A stretch of DNA of 64,000 bases, from contig NZ_CP152002.1 of assembly GCF_038595055.1 (NCBI RefSeq), forward strand, positions 1,470,501 through 1,534,500. The letters are read 5' to 3'. A model generated the notes under the pieces. The model saw only the letters and a program-made list of their open reading frames with translations. It did not search any database and was not told the origin of the DNA. The number at the start of each line of letters is the position of its first letter. Positions within the stretch are counted from its first letter, which is position 1. Of this stretch, positions 26,187-34,457 are shown piece after piece. The stretch comes from Paenibacillus sp. FSL R7-0345 (lineage in GTDB: Bacteria; Bacillota; Bacilli; Paenibacillales; Paenibacillaceae). A program made the position numbers and the translations under genes.

Positions 26187-26218
26187 AAAAAGACCGCGAG
26201 GAAATTTCCCCGCGGCCC
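26187..26218 (-). terminator. Terminator in the leader of the ABC-F gene (possible attenuator)
   Basis: On the minus strand GGCCGCGGGGAAA pairs with TTTCCTCGCGGTC, followed by a T run. It sits between the 53-residue ORF and the ABC-F gene, 67 bases before the ABC-F start, with no clear promoter in between. Confidence 0.8.
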
Positions 26219-26241
26219 TGAACGTTCTCCGGTAGTATAGC

Positions 26242-26403
26242 TTATCCGTTGAAGTGTGGCTGGAAAGGCATTTCACAATTGTGTAGTGTTATTGAGTTCT
26301 TGTAAATGGACAGACTTCTCCCGTTGTTGGCATTTACATGAACGATGCCAGACATGATAGTAATCAGCCGGCTGTTAACACTATTAGTCACATTGTGATC
26401 CAT
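26242..26403 (-). CDS. 53-residue ORF upstream of the ABC-F gene
   Basis: MDHNVTNSVNSRLITIMSG and onward, ending MPFQPHFNG. It is preceded by a strong GAGGAGGTG site and followed 24 bases later by the terminator. It is polar, Asn-rich and has no membrane helix. No family is recognised. It is either an independent small protein gene or a regulatory leader peptide for ABC-F attenuation. Confidence 0.55.
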   Translation of the reverse strand: MDHNVTNSVNSRLITIMSGIVHVNANNGRSLSIYKNSITLHNCEMPFQPHFNG

Positions 26404-26570
26404 TCCCCACACCTCCTCTTTTACAAATTTAAGGTTAGTTTAACCAATATCTCCGGAAGATGCAAGAGAAAAAAGCCGGGCAACCGCAATCATATATTTT
26501 TAGCGGCACAAGTAGGATGTAAAAGGGCAGGGACGGCTGCCTGAATTTATTGGAGAAAAGAGGCGGGGGT

Positions 26571-26948
26571 ATGACGATTTTTAACGGTCTTCTGGGGAAC
26601 GCGTCGCAGGTGGAACTTGCCGATGTACAGCGCGAGTATGCACAAATTCTGGCTCCGGGTGAAAAAATTGAACGGGCGTACAAACTGATCAGAGATATGT
26701 TTATTTTTACCGATAAGCGGCTGATTCTCGTCGATAAACAAGGTGTGACCGGCAAGAAGACACAGTATCACTCCATTCCCTATAAAAGCATCTCCCATTA
26801 TTCGGTGGAAACGGCAGGCCACTTTGATCTGGATGCGGAGCTGTGCCTGTATGTATCGAGCAGTACGCTGCCGCTGAAAAAGACGTTCAATAAATCGGTC
26901 AATATTTATGAAGTACAGGCGGTGCTGTCCCAGTATATTTTGAAATAA
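26571..26948 (+). CDS. Bacterial PH-domain protein
   Basis: A 125-residue single-domain protein with LLGNASQVELADVQREYAQ and LAPGEKIERAY, then IFTDKRLILVDKQG and YKSISHYSVETAG. This is the bacterial pleckstrin-homology pattern of YvbH/YozO-like proteins. It is cytosolic and of unknown role. ATG 26571 follows GAGGCGGGGG. It converges with the chromate transporter gene, only six bases apart, and no terminator is visible between them. Confidence 0.85.
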   Translation: MTIFNGLLGNASQVELADVQREYAQILAPGEKIERAYKLIRDMFIFTDKRLILVDKQGVTGKKTQYHSIPYKSISHYSVETAGHFDLDAELCLYVSSSTLPLKKTFNKSVNIYEVQAVLSQYILK

Positions 26949-26954
26949 ACGGGA

Positions 26955-27494
26955 TTAGACGGTATACGGAAGCACGAACGCTCCATAGGCAAAAGCGGCC
27001 ACGATCACCAGCGCGGGATGCAGCTTCAGCCACTTCATTGCGGCAAAAGCAATAGCGGCGATAATCAGTGTCTGCCAGATCCCGATGGCTTCCGCCGGGC
27101 TCCGGGCCATTGTAATGGTAAGCACAGTCATCATAACCGCGATAACCGGCTGTACAAGCAGCGTCATGCCTTTTACGACAGGCGACTGCTTGTATTTCTG
27201 CATAACCCGGAGCAGGATGATCAGGGCAGCAGCCGAAGGGAGAACCGTAGCCAGCAGCGCAAGAATTACACCAGCCCAGCCAAATACATCGTAACCTACA
27301 AAGGCAGCGATTTTGGTGGCGATCGGGCCGGGTAAGGCATTCCCCAGCGCCAGCATGTTGGAAAACTGCTCGTCGGTAAGCCAGCCGAAATGCGGGACAA
27401 TTTCCTCGTACATCAGCGGGATGGAGGAGGGGCCGCCGCCGTAGCCCAGCAGATTAGCCATAAAAAAACCGTATATCAGTTCGAGCCATTCCAT
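26955..27494 (-). CDS. Chromate transporter, CHR-domain half protein 2
   Basis: A 179-residue membrane protein of a single CHR domain. The family motifs are LLGYGGGPSSIPLMYEE near the N-terminus and LGNALPGPIATKIAAFVGY. Four to six helices follow. Short CHR proteins are encoded as pairs that together equal one long ChrA. It starts directly at the stop of its partner. Proposed to export chromate by proton or sulfate exchange; actual substrate untested. Confidence 0.88.
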   Translation of the reverse strand: MEWLELIYGFFMANLLGYGGGPSSIPLMYEEIVPHFGWLTDEQFSNMLALGNALPGPIATKIAAFVGYDVFGWAGVILALLATVLPSAAALIILLRVMQKYKQSPVVKGMTLLVQPVIAVMMTVLTITMARSPAEAIGIWQTLIIAAIAFAAMKWLKLHPALVIVAAFAYGAFVLPYTV

Positions 27495-28076
27495 TTAGGC
27501 AGCCCCTCCCTTGTTGTTCTTCTTCGCGAGGACCCGGTAATGTACCGTTCCATAACCTAGAAAAAGCACAATCACTATGGCCGGATGCAAATGCAGCACT
27601 TCCAGCAGTACCAGCGCAAGCAGCAAAAAGGCAGCCCCGATCCACTTCCCCAGTCCTTTGAACGCTTTTTGAGCGAATTCGTACGCCATCATCCCTAGCA
27701 TAACCGCGATTACAGGTGAAACCGCAGCAATCATACCAGCTACTGTCTTCGAGCCGCTTAAGTAGCTGACGGCAGAGAGCAAGGCAATCATCGCAATACA
27801 GCTGGGTAAAATATGAGCCAATACAGAGAGCAGCGCACCGCGGACACCTTTGAGCTTGTATCCGAGATAGGCTGCCATTTTGGTGGCGATCGGGCCGGGA
27901 AGGGCATTGGCGATGGCCAGCGTCTCCCCGAATTCATCATCGCTCAGCCAGGCGTACCGGGTAACGGCATCATGCCGGATCAGCGGAATGACGGAGGGAC
28001 CTCCGCCGTAGCCGAGTATTCCCGTTCTACACATGGCGACGGCAAGCTGCACATAATCATTATTGGCTTTTTTCAC
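27495..28076 (-). CDS. Chromate transporter, CHR-domain half protein 1
   Basis: A 193-residue CHR-domain membrane protein with ILGYGGGPSVIPLI and IANALPGPIATKMAAYLGY. It starts at GTG 28076, which follows TAGGAGGAG. The longer frame upstream has no ribosome site and no family sequence. It precedes its partner with no gap, indicating coupled synthesis of a heterodimer with opposed topology, as proposed for short CHR pairs. Confidence 0.88.
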   Translation of the reverse strand: MKKANNDYVQLAVAMCRTGILGYGGGPSVIPLIRHDAVTRYAWLSDDEFGETLAIANALPGPIATKMAAYLGYKLKGVRGALLSVLAHILPSCIAMIALLSAVSYLSGSKTVAGMIAAVSPVIAVMLGMMAYEFAQKAFKGLGKWIGAAFLLLALVLLEVLHLHPAIVIVLFLGYGTVHYRVLAKKNNKGGAA

Positions 28077-28289
28077 AGGACTCCTCCTAAAAGATGTATG
28101 TATAGCAGACGGACAGTGGCCAGGTAATGCATTTACTCTTTCCCGGCTGTCTCCGCTGAAAGAAATATGGTTTTGGAACATTCTATACCAGGCGGTGGCA
28201 GTCAACTACAGCAATAATCCTGTTTGGCTGAATCTTTGTGCACCGTATACAAAAATTTGTGATTTGGATTTGAGTTTGCTGTGAGCTCA

Positions 28290-28319
28290 TTGACAGGAGA
28301 ATTTGCCGTACGGTTAAAT
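28290..28319 (+). promoter_or_regulatory. Candidate promoter of the oxamate amidohydrolase-like gene
   Basis: TTGACA, 18 bases, TTAAAT. The -35 overlaps TGTGAGCTCATTGACA (28280-28295), which resembles a GlnR/TnrA site but has a 6-base instead of 7-base spacer. Confidence 0.5.
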
Positions 28320-28357
28320 GACGGTAACTTAAAGCGAACTGTAGAGGGGGATGGCGC

Positions 28358-29935
28358 ATGACGACACAGCCGGTGACTGGTACAAAAACAATGGTGGTCA
28401 GCCCTCATTATCTGGCGTCTGCCGCCGGAGCGGAGATCCTGCACAAGGGGGGGAATGCTTTTGATGCGGCGGTAGCGGTCAGCGCAGCGCTGGCAGTGGT
28501 TTATCCGCACATGACAGGGCTGGGCGGCGATGCTTTTTGGCTCACGTACAGCGCAGGCGAAGGGCGCGTACGGGCCTATAACGGCAGCGGACGGTCCGGC
28601 TATGGCGTCCGCCGGGAACTGTATGCCGGGGAAGCGAATATTCCCCGGCGTGGAGTACGCAGCGCCATTACGGTGCCCGGAATGGCGGACAGCTGGGCGG
28701 CGGTCCAGGGCGAATACGGCCGCCTGGCCTTCGCGGAGGTGCTGGAGCCGGCGATCAGCTGCGCCTCCGCGGGGTTTCCGCTGTCCCCGGACCAGCACGG
28801 GGGCAGCTTGCTTGCCGGAGCCGCGCTGAGCCCGGAAGCGGCGGCGGTGTACCTGCCCGGCGGGGCGGCTCCGGCCGCCGGGGCCAGGTTTGTGCAGCCG
28901 CAGCTGGCCGGGACGCTGCGTGCTCTGGCGTCGGGCGGACGCGACGCCTTCTATAAGGGGCAGATTGCGCAGGATATAAGCGATTATATGCGTATTGCGG
29001 GCGGGTATCTGACCTGGGATGATTTTGCCGATCATCACGGGGAGTGGACGGAGCCCGTCTCGACAGAGTATCACGGCTACAGCGTCTATCAGGCGCCGCC
29101 GAACTCGCAGGGCTTTGCGGCACTGATGGCGCTCAATATACTGGAGCGCTTTGATTTCAGCGGCATTGAGCAAGGATCCTATGAGTACTATCACCTGCTG
29201 GTGGAGGCGCTGAAGCTGAGCTTCCGTGACCGGGATCAGGTGCTGACCGATCCGGCATTCGCTCCGGTGCCGCTGGACCGGCTGCTGGATAAGGGATATG
29301 CGCAGCAGCTGGCAGCTTCCATCTCCATGAGCCGTGCGGCGGCGATTTGCAGCGAACCGGTCGGCCGGGATACCGCTTACGCTGCAGTGGTGGACGGTGA
29401 AGGAAATGCAGTGTCATTCATTCAAAGCCTTTATTTTGAATTCGGATCTGGGGCTGTTGCCGGGGATACGGGTATTCTGCTGCAGAACCGGGGCTCTTTC
29501 TTCTCGCTGGACCCGCTGCATATCAATAGGCTGGAACCGCACAAGCGTACTTTTCATACGCTTATGCCGGCGATGGCGTGCCGGGACGGCAAGCCTGCCT
29601 ATCTGTACGGAACGCAGGGCGGGGAAGGGCAGCCGCAGACGCAGACATTGCTGCTGACTAGGATGCTGCATTACGGCATGAATCCGCTGGAGGCGGTGAG
29701 TGCCCCGAGGTTCGTATGGGGCAGAACCTGGGGAGATCCCACCCAGGAGCTGAGGGTGGAGCAGCGTGCAGGGCAGCAGGTACTTGATGCGCTGGCGGGG
29801 GCCGGACATCTGGTGCGGACGGCGGCAGCTTTTGACGGTATCATGGGCCACGCCCATGCCATTGCAATAGGTGCAGGCGGTCTCCGCAGCGGCGGCACAG
29901 ATCCGCGCTGTGACGGGGCGGCGATCGGGTGGTAG
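28358..29935 (+). CDS. Gamma-glutamyltransferase-family Ntn hydrolase, probable oxamate amidohydrolase
   Basis: A 525-residue enzyme of the self-processing GGT fold. The likely catalytic Thr is in GRDTAYAAVVDGEGN, preceding the small-subunit half. No signal peptide is present, unlike secreted GGTs. Length and cytosolic location match HpxW of Klebsiella, which hydrolyses oxamate to oxalate and ammonia in purine degradation. It heads a purine-catabolism island, and its stop is 23 bases before the amidase start. The HpxW assignment is inferred from size and context; another gamma-glutamyl or amide substrate remains possible. Confidence 0.75.
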   Translation: MTTQPVTGTKTMVVSPHYLASAAGAEILHKGGNAFDAAVAVSAALAVVYPHMTGLGGDAFWLTYSAGEGRVRAYNGSGRSGYGVRRELYAGEANIPRRGVRSAITVPGMADSWAAVQGEYGRLAFAEVLEPAISCASAGFPLSPDQHGGSLLAGAALSPEAAAVYLPGGAAPAAGARFVQPQLAGTLRALASGGRDAFYKGQIAQDISDYMRIAGGYLTWDDFADHHGEWTEPVSTEYHGYSVYQAPPNSQGFAALMALNILERFDFSGIEQGSYEYYHLLVEALKLSFRDRDQVLTDPAFAPVPLDRLLDKGYAQQLAASISMSRAAAICSEPVGRDTAYAAVVDGEGNAVSFIQSLYFEFGSGAVAGDTGILLQNRGSFFSLDPLHINRLEPHKRTFHTLMPAMACRDGKPAYLYGTQGGEGQPQTQTLLLTRMLHYGMNPLEAVSAPRFVWGRTWGDPTQELRVEQRAGQQVLDALAGAGHLVRTAAAFDGIMGHAHAIAIGAGGLRSGGTDPRCDGAAIGW

Positions 29936-29958
29936 CTAACAGGAAGGAAGTGGGAGAG

Positions 29959-31206
29959 ATGATCCTTAGTAACAATTATGGCGCATTTATTGCACCGGAG
30001 CTGGAGGTAGCCGGCTTGCAGCAGGGCGAACTGAAGGGCTTACGGTTCGCGGTAAAAGATGTCTTCGCAGTGGCCGGGCACCGCTCTTCCGCCGGGAATC
30101 CTGCCTGGCTGCGCAGCCACGAACCTGCGGCGGCACATGCGGCTGCTGTTGACAAACTTCTGGCCGCGGGAGCGTCTTTGCGCGGAGCGGCTCATACGGA
30201 TGAGCTGATGTACAGTCTGGGAGGCGAGAACTACCATTACGGTACGCCTGTGAATCCGCGCGGCACTGGACGGATTCCCGGCGGTTCATCCAGCGGCTCA
30301 GCGGTGGCGGTAGCCTCAGGTGCAGTCGACTTTGCACTTGGAACGGACACAGGTGGTTCGGTCCGCGTTCCTTCGGCTTATTGCGGAGTATACGGCTTTC
30401 GTCCAACACACGGGGCTGTCTCCATGGAGGGAGTTATTCCGCTGGCCCCCGGATTCGATACGGTAGGTTGGATGACGGACAGTCCAGAGCTGCTGCTGAG
30501 GGTGGGTAGAGTGCTGCTAGATGCTGGTGTAGGGAAGGATGTCATCCATCTGCCCGGATTCGGATCTGGCTCTGGTTCTGACTTAGGCCGTACTGATGCT
30601 GATGGCGGAATGACCAGGCTGTATCTCCCTGCGGACTGCTGGGCGCTTGCAGATCCGGATATTACCGTCTGTCTGAGGCAGGGGCTGAACCGGCTGCGGG
30701 CTGCAGCCGACGAGACAGTGGAGAATGTGATTTCAGCTGAAGGCCTGAAAACATGGATGGATGTGTTCAGGGAGCTGCAGGCGTCCGAGATCTGGGCGAC
30801 CCATGGCGCGTGGATCGGCGAGGAGCAGCCGGTCTTCGGGCCGGATATATCGGCCCGCTTCACTTGGGCGGCAAGCCTTGCCGGGCAAGAACATAGCAGG
30901 GCAGCTGCGCTGCGGCAGGAAATTGCCGGCCGGCTGCGGCAGCTGCTCCGGGATGACTGCTGCCTGGTCATCCCGACTGTACCGGGGCCGGCCCCGCTGC
31001 TGGGCGGAGATCTGCAGCAGCTGGAGCGTAACCGCAGCGGTGCCATGATGCTGAGCTGTATTGCCGGCCTTGCCGGCCTGCCGCAGATCACCCTGCCGGT
31101 GGAGGGGCCGGAAGGTTTGCCGATAGGCCTGTCCGTTATCGGCGGACCCGGGCAGGATCTCCGTCTGCTCTCCTGGATCGCGCGGGTTTGGCGCCTGGGC
31201 GAATAA
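29959..31206 (+). CDS. Amidase-signature hydrolase, possible oxalurate amidohydrolase
   Basis: A 415-residue amidase-signature enzyme. The Ser-cisSer-Lys triad is visible: Lys in RFAVKDVF, cis-Ser in GGSSSGSAVAVASG and the nucleophile in GTDTGGSVRVPS. In Klebsiella an amidase (HpxY) sits beside HpxW and is proposed to cleave oxalurate. The same neighbourhood here suggests that role, but no hpxX or hpxZ homologue is present. ATG 29959 is favoured by AAGGAAG and GGGAG upstream. Confidence 0.72.
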   Translation: MILSNNYGAFIAPELEVAGLQQGELKGLRFAVKDVFAVAGHRSSAGNPAWLRSHEPAAAHAAAVDKLLAAGASLRGAAHTDELMYSLGGENYHYGTPVNPRGTGRIPGGSSSGSAVAVASGAVDFALGTDTGGSVRVPSAYCGVYGFRPTHGAVSMEGVIPLAPGFDTVGWMTDSPELLLRVGRVLLDAGVGKDVIHLPGFGSGSGSDLGRTDADGGMTRLYLPADCWALADPDITVCLRQGLNRLRAAADETVENVISAEGLKTWMDVFRELQASEIWATHGAWIGEEQPVFGPDISARFTWAASLAGQEHSRAAALRQEIAGRLRQLLRDDCCLVIPTVPGPAPLLGGDLQQLERNRSGAMMLSCIAGLAGLPQITLPVEGPEGLPIGLSVIGGPGQDLRLLSWIARVWRLGE

Positions 31207-31914
31207 TGCCCATGCTGTCTGTTAGCTGGCCAGCCCGCACGCAGTGGGCTGAAGCTTATCCGGCATGTGGTATAGGAAAGTGAGCAAGGGTCGGAATATA
31301 GCCGTGCGGGTATCGGACTAAGCGGTTAACGTGATTTGGTTACAGCCTGTCCGGCATCCGGCTCAGCGGAAACAAGATGCGGAAGGTAGTGTGCTGACAC
31401 TACCTTCCAGCCTGTCAGAGTCAGAATGAACTGAATGGGAGAGCTATCAGCGTAACCTGGAGCAAAGGAGGGAAATTCGGGGATTGTAGATGTACAGAGT
31501 GCAGTTATTCTGATTTCTTATTTTAAGAGAGTACCTTTTGTTTTGCGAATAACTCCACGCAGTCTACTGTTTCCATGTTTGTTCACTACACTTGACACAT
31601 AACCACGTAAAAAGACCTGGCCAATATCATCCAACCACCTCGTTACCCCAACTACCCAATTAGTTACCTGCCAGTGAGCCGTGCTGTTGCATTAATCCGG
31701 CTGTCTGTTCTCCTTCTCCGCTGATTCTGTACGCCATTTTCTCTATTGAAATTAGAGAACGATTAATCCCGGATGTACCCGCAAGGCACACCGTGCCTCT
31801 CCTTATTTCTCCAGACTCAATCCGATTCGTTAAAATTATGTGACTTACGTCAATATACTTAACATATTCTCGTGGTATTTTCACTTTACTCTTTCCAATA
31901 GGGGTTATTTTATC
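31207..31914. other. Long intergenic region before pucR
   Basis: About 700 bases with no convincing gene. The first half is GC-balanced and holds a perfect 12-bp inverted repeat at 31381-31408. The second half, from about 31500, is AT-rich. A 96-codon minus-strand frame at 31660-31950 has no ribosome site and is probably not a gene. Confidence 0.6.
31381..31408. repeat. Perfect 12-bp inverted repeat with GCTG loop
   Basis: GGAAGGTAGTGT and ACACTACCTTCC flank a four-base loop. No T run follows on either strand, so it is not a standard terminator. Confidence 0.85.
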
Positions 31915-31920
31915 TATAAT
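31892..31920 (+). promoter_or_regulatory. Promoter of the pucR gene
   Basis: TTTCCA, 17 bases, TATAAT, with a GlnR/TnrA-type site beginning at the last base of the -10. Confidence 0.6.
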
Positions 31921-31936
31921 GTTACATAAAGTAACA
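31920..31936. promoter_or_regulatory. GlnR/TnrA-type site at the pucR transcription start
   Basis: TGTTACATAAAGTAACA fits TGTNAN7TNACA exactly and is a near-perfect palindrome. Its place over the predicted start point favours repression. Confidence 0.6.
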
Positions 31937-31981
31937 TAAGAGACGATCATTTATAAACGTATTTATTTAAGGAGGGGTGGC

Positions 31982-33556
31982 ATGCATCTTACTGTTGAAG
32001 AAGCGTTGTCCATTTATCCTTTATCCGAAGCGAGGCTTATCGCGGGGGCCAGGGGCAAACACAGAATTGTGAAGTCGATCAATGTGATGGATGCGCCGGA
32101 TATCTCGGACTGGATAAAAGAGGGCGAAATGCTGTTAACGACTGCTTATCTGATTAAGGACAGTCTGGAGGATGCCTCTGCTCTGCTGCAGACGCTGAAC
32201 CGGCGCGGCTCGTCGGCGCTGGGGATCAAGCTGGGCCGTTTCTGGGATACCGTGCCGGAGGAGCTGATTGCTGAAGCGGAGACGCTGAACTTTCCGCTGA
32301 TTGAGCTGCCGTTTCAGTTTACCTTTTCGGATCAGATGAACGGGCTATTTCGCGCCGAGCTGTCGCGCAGCACCAGTATGCTGCAGGGAATTATGGAAAA
32401 GCAGCGCAAACTGATGCGCTTTGCGCTGCGCTCGGGGCGCAGCGGCCCGCTGTTCGAATCCGTATCAGAGGTGATCGGTTATAAGCTTGCAGTTGTAAGC
32501 GCCAGGGGAGACGTGGTCTACAATAATTCAGAATATGGCGGCCGCCAGCTGCTGGAAGGCTGGCCCTGGCAGAACCGCAGCCAGCGCTTCCGGATCGGTG
32601 ACAGAACGGGTCTGCGTCTGCCTTTGATGCAGGGGGAAAAGTGCTCTGGCTATCTTTTATACTGCCCGGTTGACCCGCTTCTGCTGCCTGTGGAAGAGTG
32701 CCTGTTTATCCAGGGGGCTGAGCTGATTTCGTTTCATATTCATTCGGGTTATGAGGATTATTTTGAGCTGGCTGAGCACCGGGAGTTCAGCGCCCTGCTC
32801 CGCCGCTGCCTGAGCGGAGGGCTGTCCTGCAGTGAGCTGTCCCAGGCTGCACTGAGGCTGGAGGTCAAGCTGCTGCATGCGCCTTTTCAGCTGCTGCTTA
32901 CGGATACAGCTGCGGGCGGGGAAGAACGGCAGCTGGAGCTGCTCCGGCTGAAGGAGGAGTATGCGGAACATCCTGCGCTGCGCGAACTGAATGCCATGCA
33001 TGTCCTGATGGATGAAGGGCTTGTGTCACTGTTTCCGGCAAACGGCCATAGTGCAGAGCAGTTCCGTGAGCTGATTAACGAATGTTTTCATAATGTGAAG
33101 CTTGATAAAGGATATTATCCGCGTGCTGCTGCTAGTAGTGTCAAAGTGAAGCCGGAAGGACTGAAGGAAGCCTTTGCCGAGGTGAAGGAATGTATGCTGA
33201 CGGCCCTGCACTGGGGGGCATTCGGGAATGTGGTGCATTACCGGCAGCTGGAGCTGAACCTTTTGCTTGGCCAGATTCCGGCAGATCAAATGACCAAGTA
33301 TATTAGCGGCAATCTGCGCGGGCTGCTGAGCCGGGAGCCGGAATATGTCAAGGAAATGCTACACACGCTGGAGGTCTATCTGGAGAACGATGGGCATGTC
33401 AACGAAACAGCCAAAAAACTGTTCATCCACCGCAACACAGCCACTTACCGGATCGAGAAGCTCAGTGAGCTGCTGGATGTCGATTTTAAAAAAATCAATG
33501 ATCTGATGAGACTCAAGCTGGTGTTTGTGTTCCGCAAAATGCTGGAGCGCGAATAA
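31982..33556 (+). CDS. pucR: PucR-family transcriptional regulator
   Basis: A 524-residue regulator. An N-terminal PucR ligand domain (about 1-125) starts LTVEEALSIYPLSEARLIAGARG. A middle GAF/GGDEF-like region follows, then a C-terminal helix-turn-helix of the PucR type (NDGHVNETAKKLFIHRNTATYRIEKL). In Bacillus subtilis PucR activates purine-catabolism operons in response to pathway intermediates. It precedes such genes here. The ATG is seven bases after AAGGAGGGG. The symbol is by family and context. Confidence 0.88.
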   Translation: MHLTVEEALSIYPLSEARLIAGARGKHRIVKSINVMDAPDISDWIKEGEMLLTTAYLIKDSLEDASALLQTLNRRGSSALGIKLGRFWDTVPEELIAEAETLNFPLIELPFQFTFSDQMNGLFRAELSRSTSMLQGIMEKQRKLMRFALRSGRSGPLFESVSEVIGYKLAVVSARGDVVYNNSEYGGRQLLEGWPWQNRSQRFRIGDRTGLRLPLMQGEKCSGYLLYCPVDPLLLPVEECLFIQGAELISFHIHSGYEDYFELAEHREFSALLRRCLSGGLSCSELSQAALRLEVKLLHAPFQLLLTDTAAGGEERQLELLRLKEEYAEHPALRELNAMHVLMDEGLVSLFPANGHSAEQFRELINECFHNVKLDKGYYPRAAASSVKVKPEGLKEAFAEVKECMLTALHWGAFGNVVHYRQLELNLLLGQIPADQMTKYISGNLRGLLSREPEYVKEMLHTLEVYLENDGHVNETAKKLFIHRNTATYRIEKLSELLDVDFKKINDLMRLKLVFVFRKMLERE

Positions 33557-33620
33557 AGCTGCACAGTAAATTCATAACAAAAAAGGCAGGCGCAAGGCGC
33601 TGCCGGAAGGAGCGGGAACA

Positions 33621-34241
33621 ATGAAAGTAGCCGGTATTTACCTGGCAGCAGGGACGGCCAGACGGGCGGGAGCACCCAAAGTGCCGCTGAAACTGTCTCA
33701 ACAGGTCCCGCTGGAAAGTCTGGTGGTCCGTGAGCTTGAACGCTGCGCACTTGATCCGCTGATCGTGGTTGTCAGGGCGGATGATAATCTGGAATGGTTG
33801 CCGCCTGCCACTGAACCGGGCGCAAGACGGACTGAAACCTGCCTGACCGCTCATCTGGGCCTGTCTTTTTCCTTGCGCTGCGGACTGAATGCCATTCTGC
33901 CCTTGCAGCCTGATGCTGTGGTGGTGGCGATTGCTGACCAGCCTTTTGTTACAGCGTCGCTTGTGAACCGGCTGAAGGACATGTATGTGCGGAATCCGGA
34001 GCTTGATTATGTGGCTGGTACGGCTGAAGGGCTGGCCATGCCGCCGGCGCTCTTTTCCAGAAAGATGTTTACCGTATTGCAAGGATTGGACGAGGAAGAA
34101 GGGACAGCGGGAATTCTGCGGTCTTCGGATTATAAAGGGGTTGTGCTGGAGCCTGGACCTGCGGGCATTTTTATGGATACTGCTGCGCGGTTTGATTATG
34201 ATGAAGCCTCTACAGAGTGGAGTGTTCGCAGGGAAAACTGA
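33621..34241 (+). CDS. MobA-like nucleotidyltransferase (PucB-like)
   Basis: A 206-residue NTP-transferase-fold protein. It begins VAGIYLAAGTARRAGAPK, a variant of the LAAGxSxRMGxPK nucleotide-binding motif; it also has VVVAIADQPFV, the metal-binding segment. PucB and MocA relatives finish the molybdenum cofactor for xanthine dehydrogenase. That makes the missing xanthine dehydrogenase genes notable. The Ser and Met of the motif are replaced by Ala, which may alter activity. It lies 64 bases after pucR and could be cotranscribed. Confidence 0.82.
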   Translation: MKVAGIYLAAGTARRAGAPKVPLKLSQQVPLESLVVRELERCALDPLIVVVRADDNLEWLPPATEPGARRTETCLTAHLGLSFSLRCGLNAILPLQPDAVVVAIADQPFVTASLVNRLKDMYVRNPELDYVAGTAEGLAMPPALFSRKMFTVLQGLDEEEGTAGILRSSDYKGVVLEPGPAGIFMDTAARFDYDEASTEWSVRREN

Positions 34242-34267
34242 CATCAAACGGCGTAATATCAGATGAA

Positions 34268-34284
34268 TGTGAGTAAATATCACA
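34268..34284. promoter_or_regulatory. GlnR/TnrA-type site upstream of the importer operon
   Basis: TGTGAGTAAATATCACA fits TGTNAN7TNACA exactly and matches 16 of 17 positions of the longer TnrA consensus TGTNANAWWWTMTNACA. Confidence 0.6.
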
Positions 34285-34363
34285 TATTTTAAATTTAATT
34301 TCTTGCAGTTTAGTGCATGAGGCACAAAAAGCACCGAACTTCTTATTATATAACACAAACGTA

Positions 34364-34380
34364 TGTTATGTAAATTTACG
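34364..34380. promoter_or_regulatory. Second, degenerate GlnR/TnrA-like site
   Basis: TGTTATGTAAATTTACG matches TGTNAN7TNACA except for the last base. It covers the -35 of the predicted promoter. Confidence 0.35.
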
Positions 34381-34403
34381 TAAATGCTCCGGCTCAGTAT
34401 AGT
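34375..34403 (+). promoter_or_regulatory. Candidate promoter of the importer operon
   Basis: TTTACG, 17 bases, TATAGT. It would give a leader of about 45-50 bases before the lipoprotein gene. Confidence 0.5.
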
Positions 34404-34457
34404 AGAGATACATTAGTGGTTTAGCCATTAAGAGAGATATCCTGGAGGAGGAGAATT

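Noticed and set aside
28280-28295. TGTGAGCTCATTGACA as a further GlnR/TnrA site
   Set aside because: The spacer is six bases instead of seven, so it does not fit the consensus; kept only as a note on the promoter entry.
31336-31342. TTGGTTA resembling the core of a PucR box
   Set aside because: Flanking bases do not match the rest of the Bacillus PucR consensus, and a 7-mer is expected by chance.
31660-31950. A 96-codon minus-strand open frame upstream of pucR
   Set aside because: No ribosome binding site, no recognisable family, and it overlaps the predicted pucR promoter and GlnR/TnrA site.
34242-34457. A purine riboswitch in the leader of the importer operon
   Set aside because: The conserved three-way-junction aptamer sequence is absent; the region instead holds GlnR/TnrA-type palindromes and a promoter.
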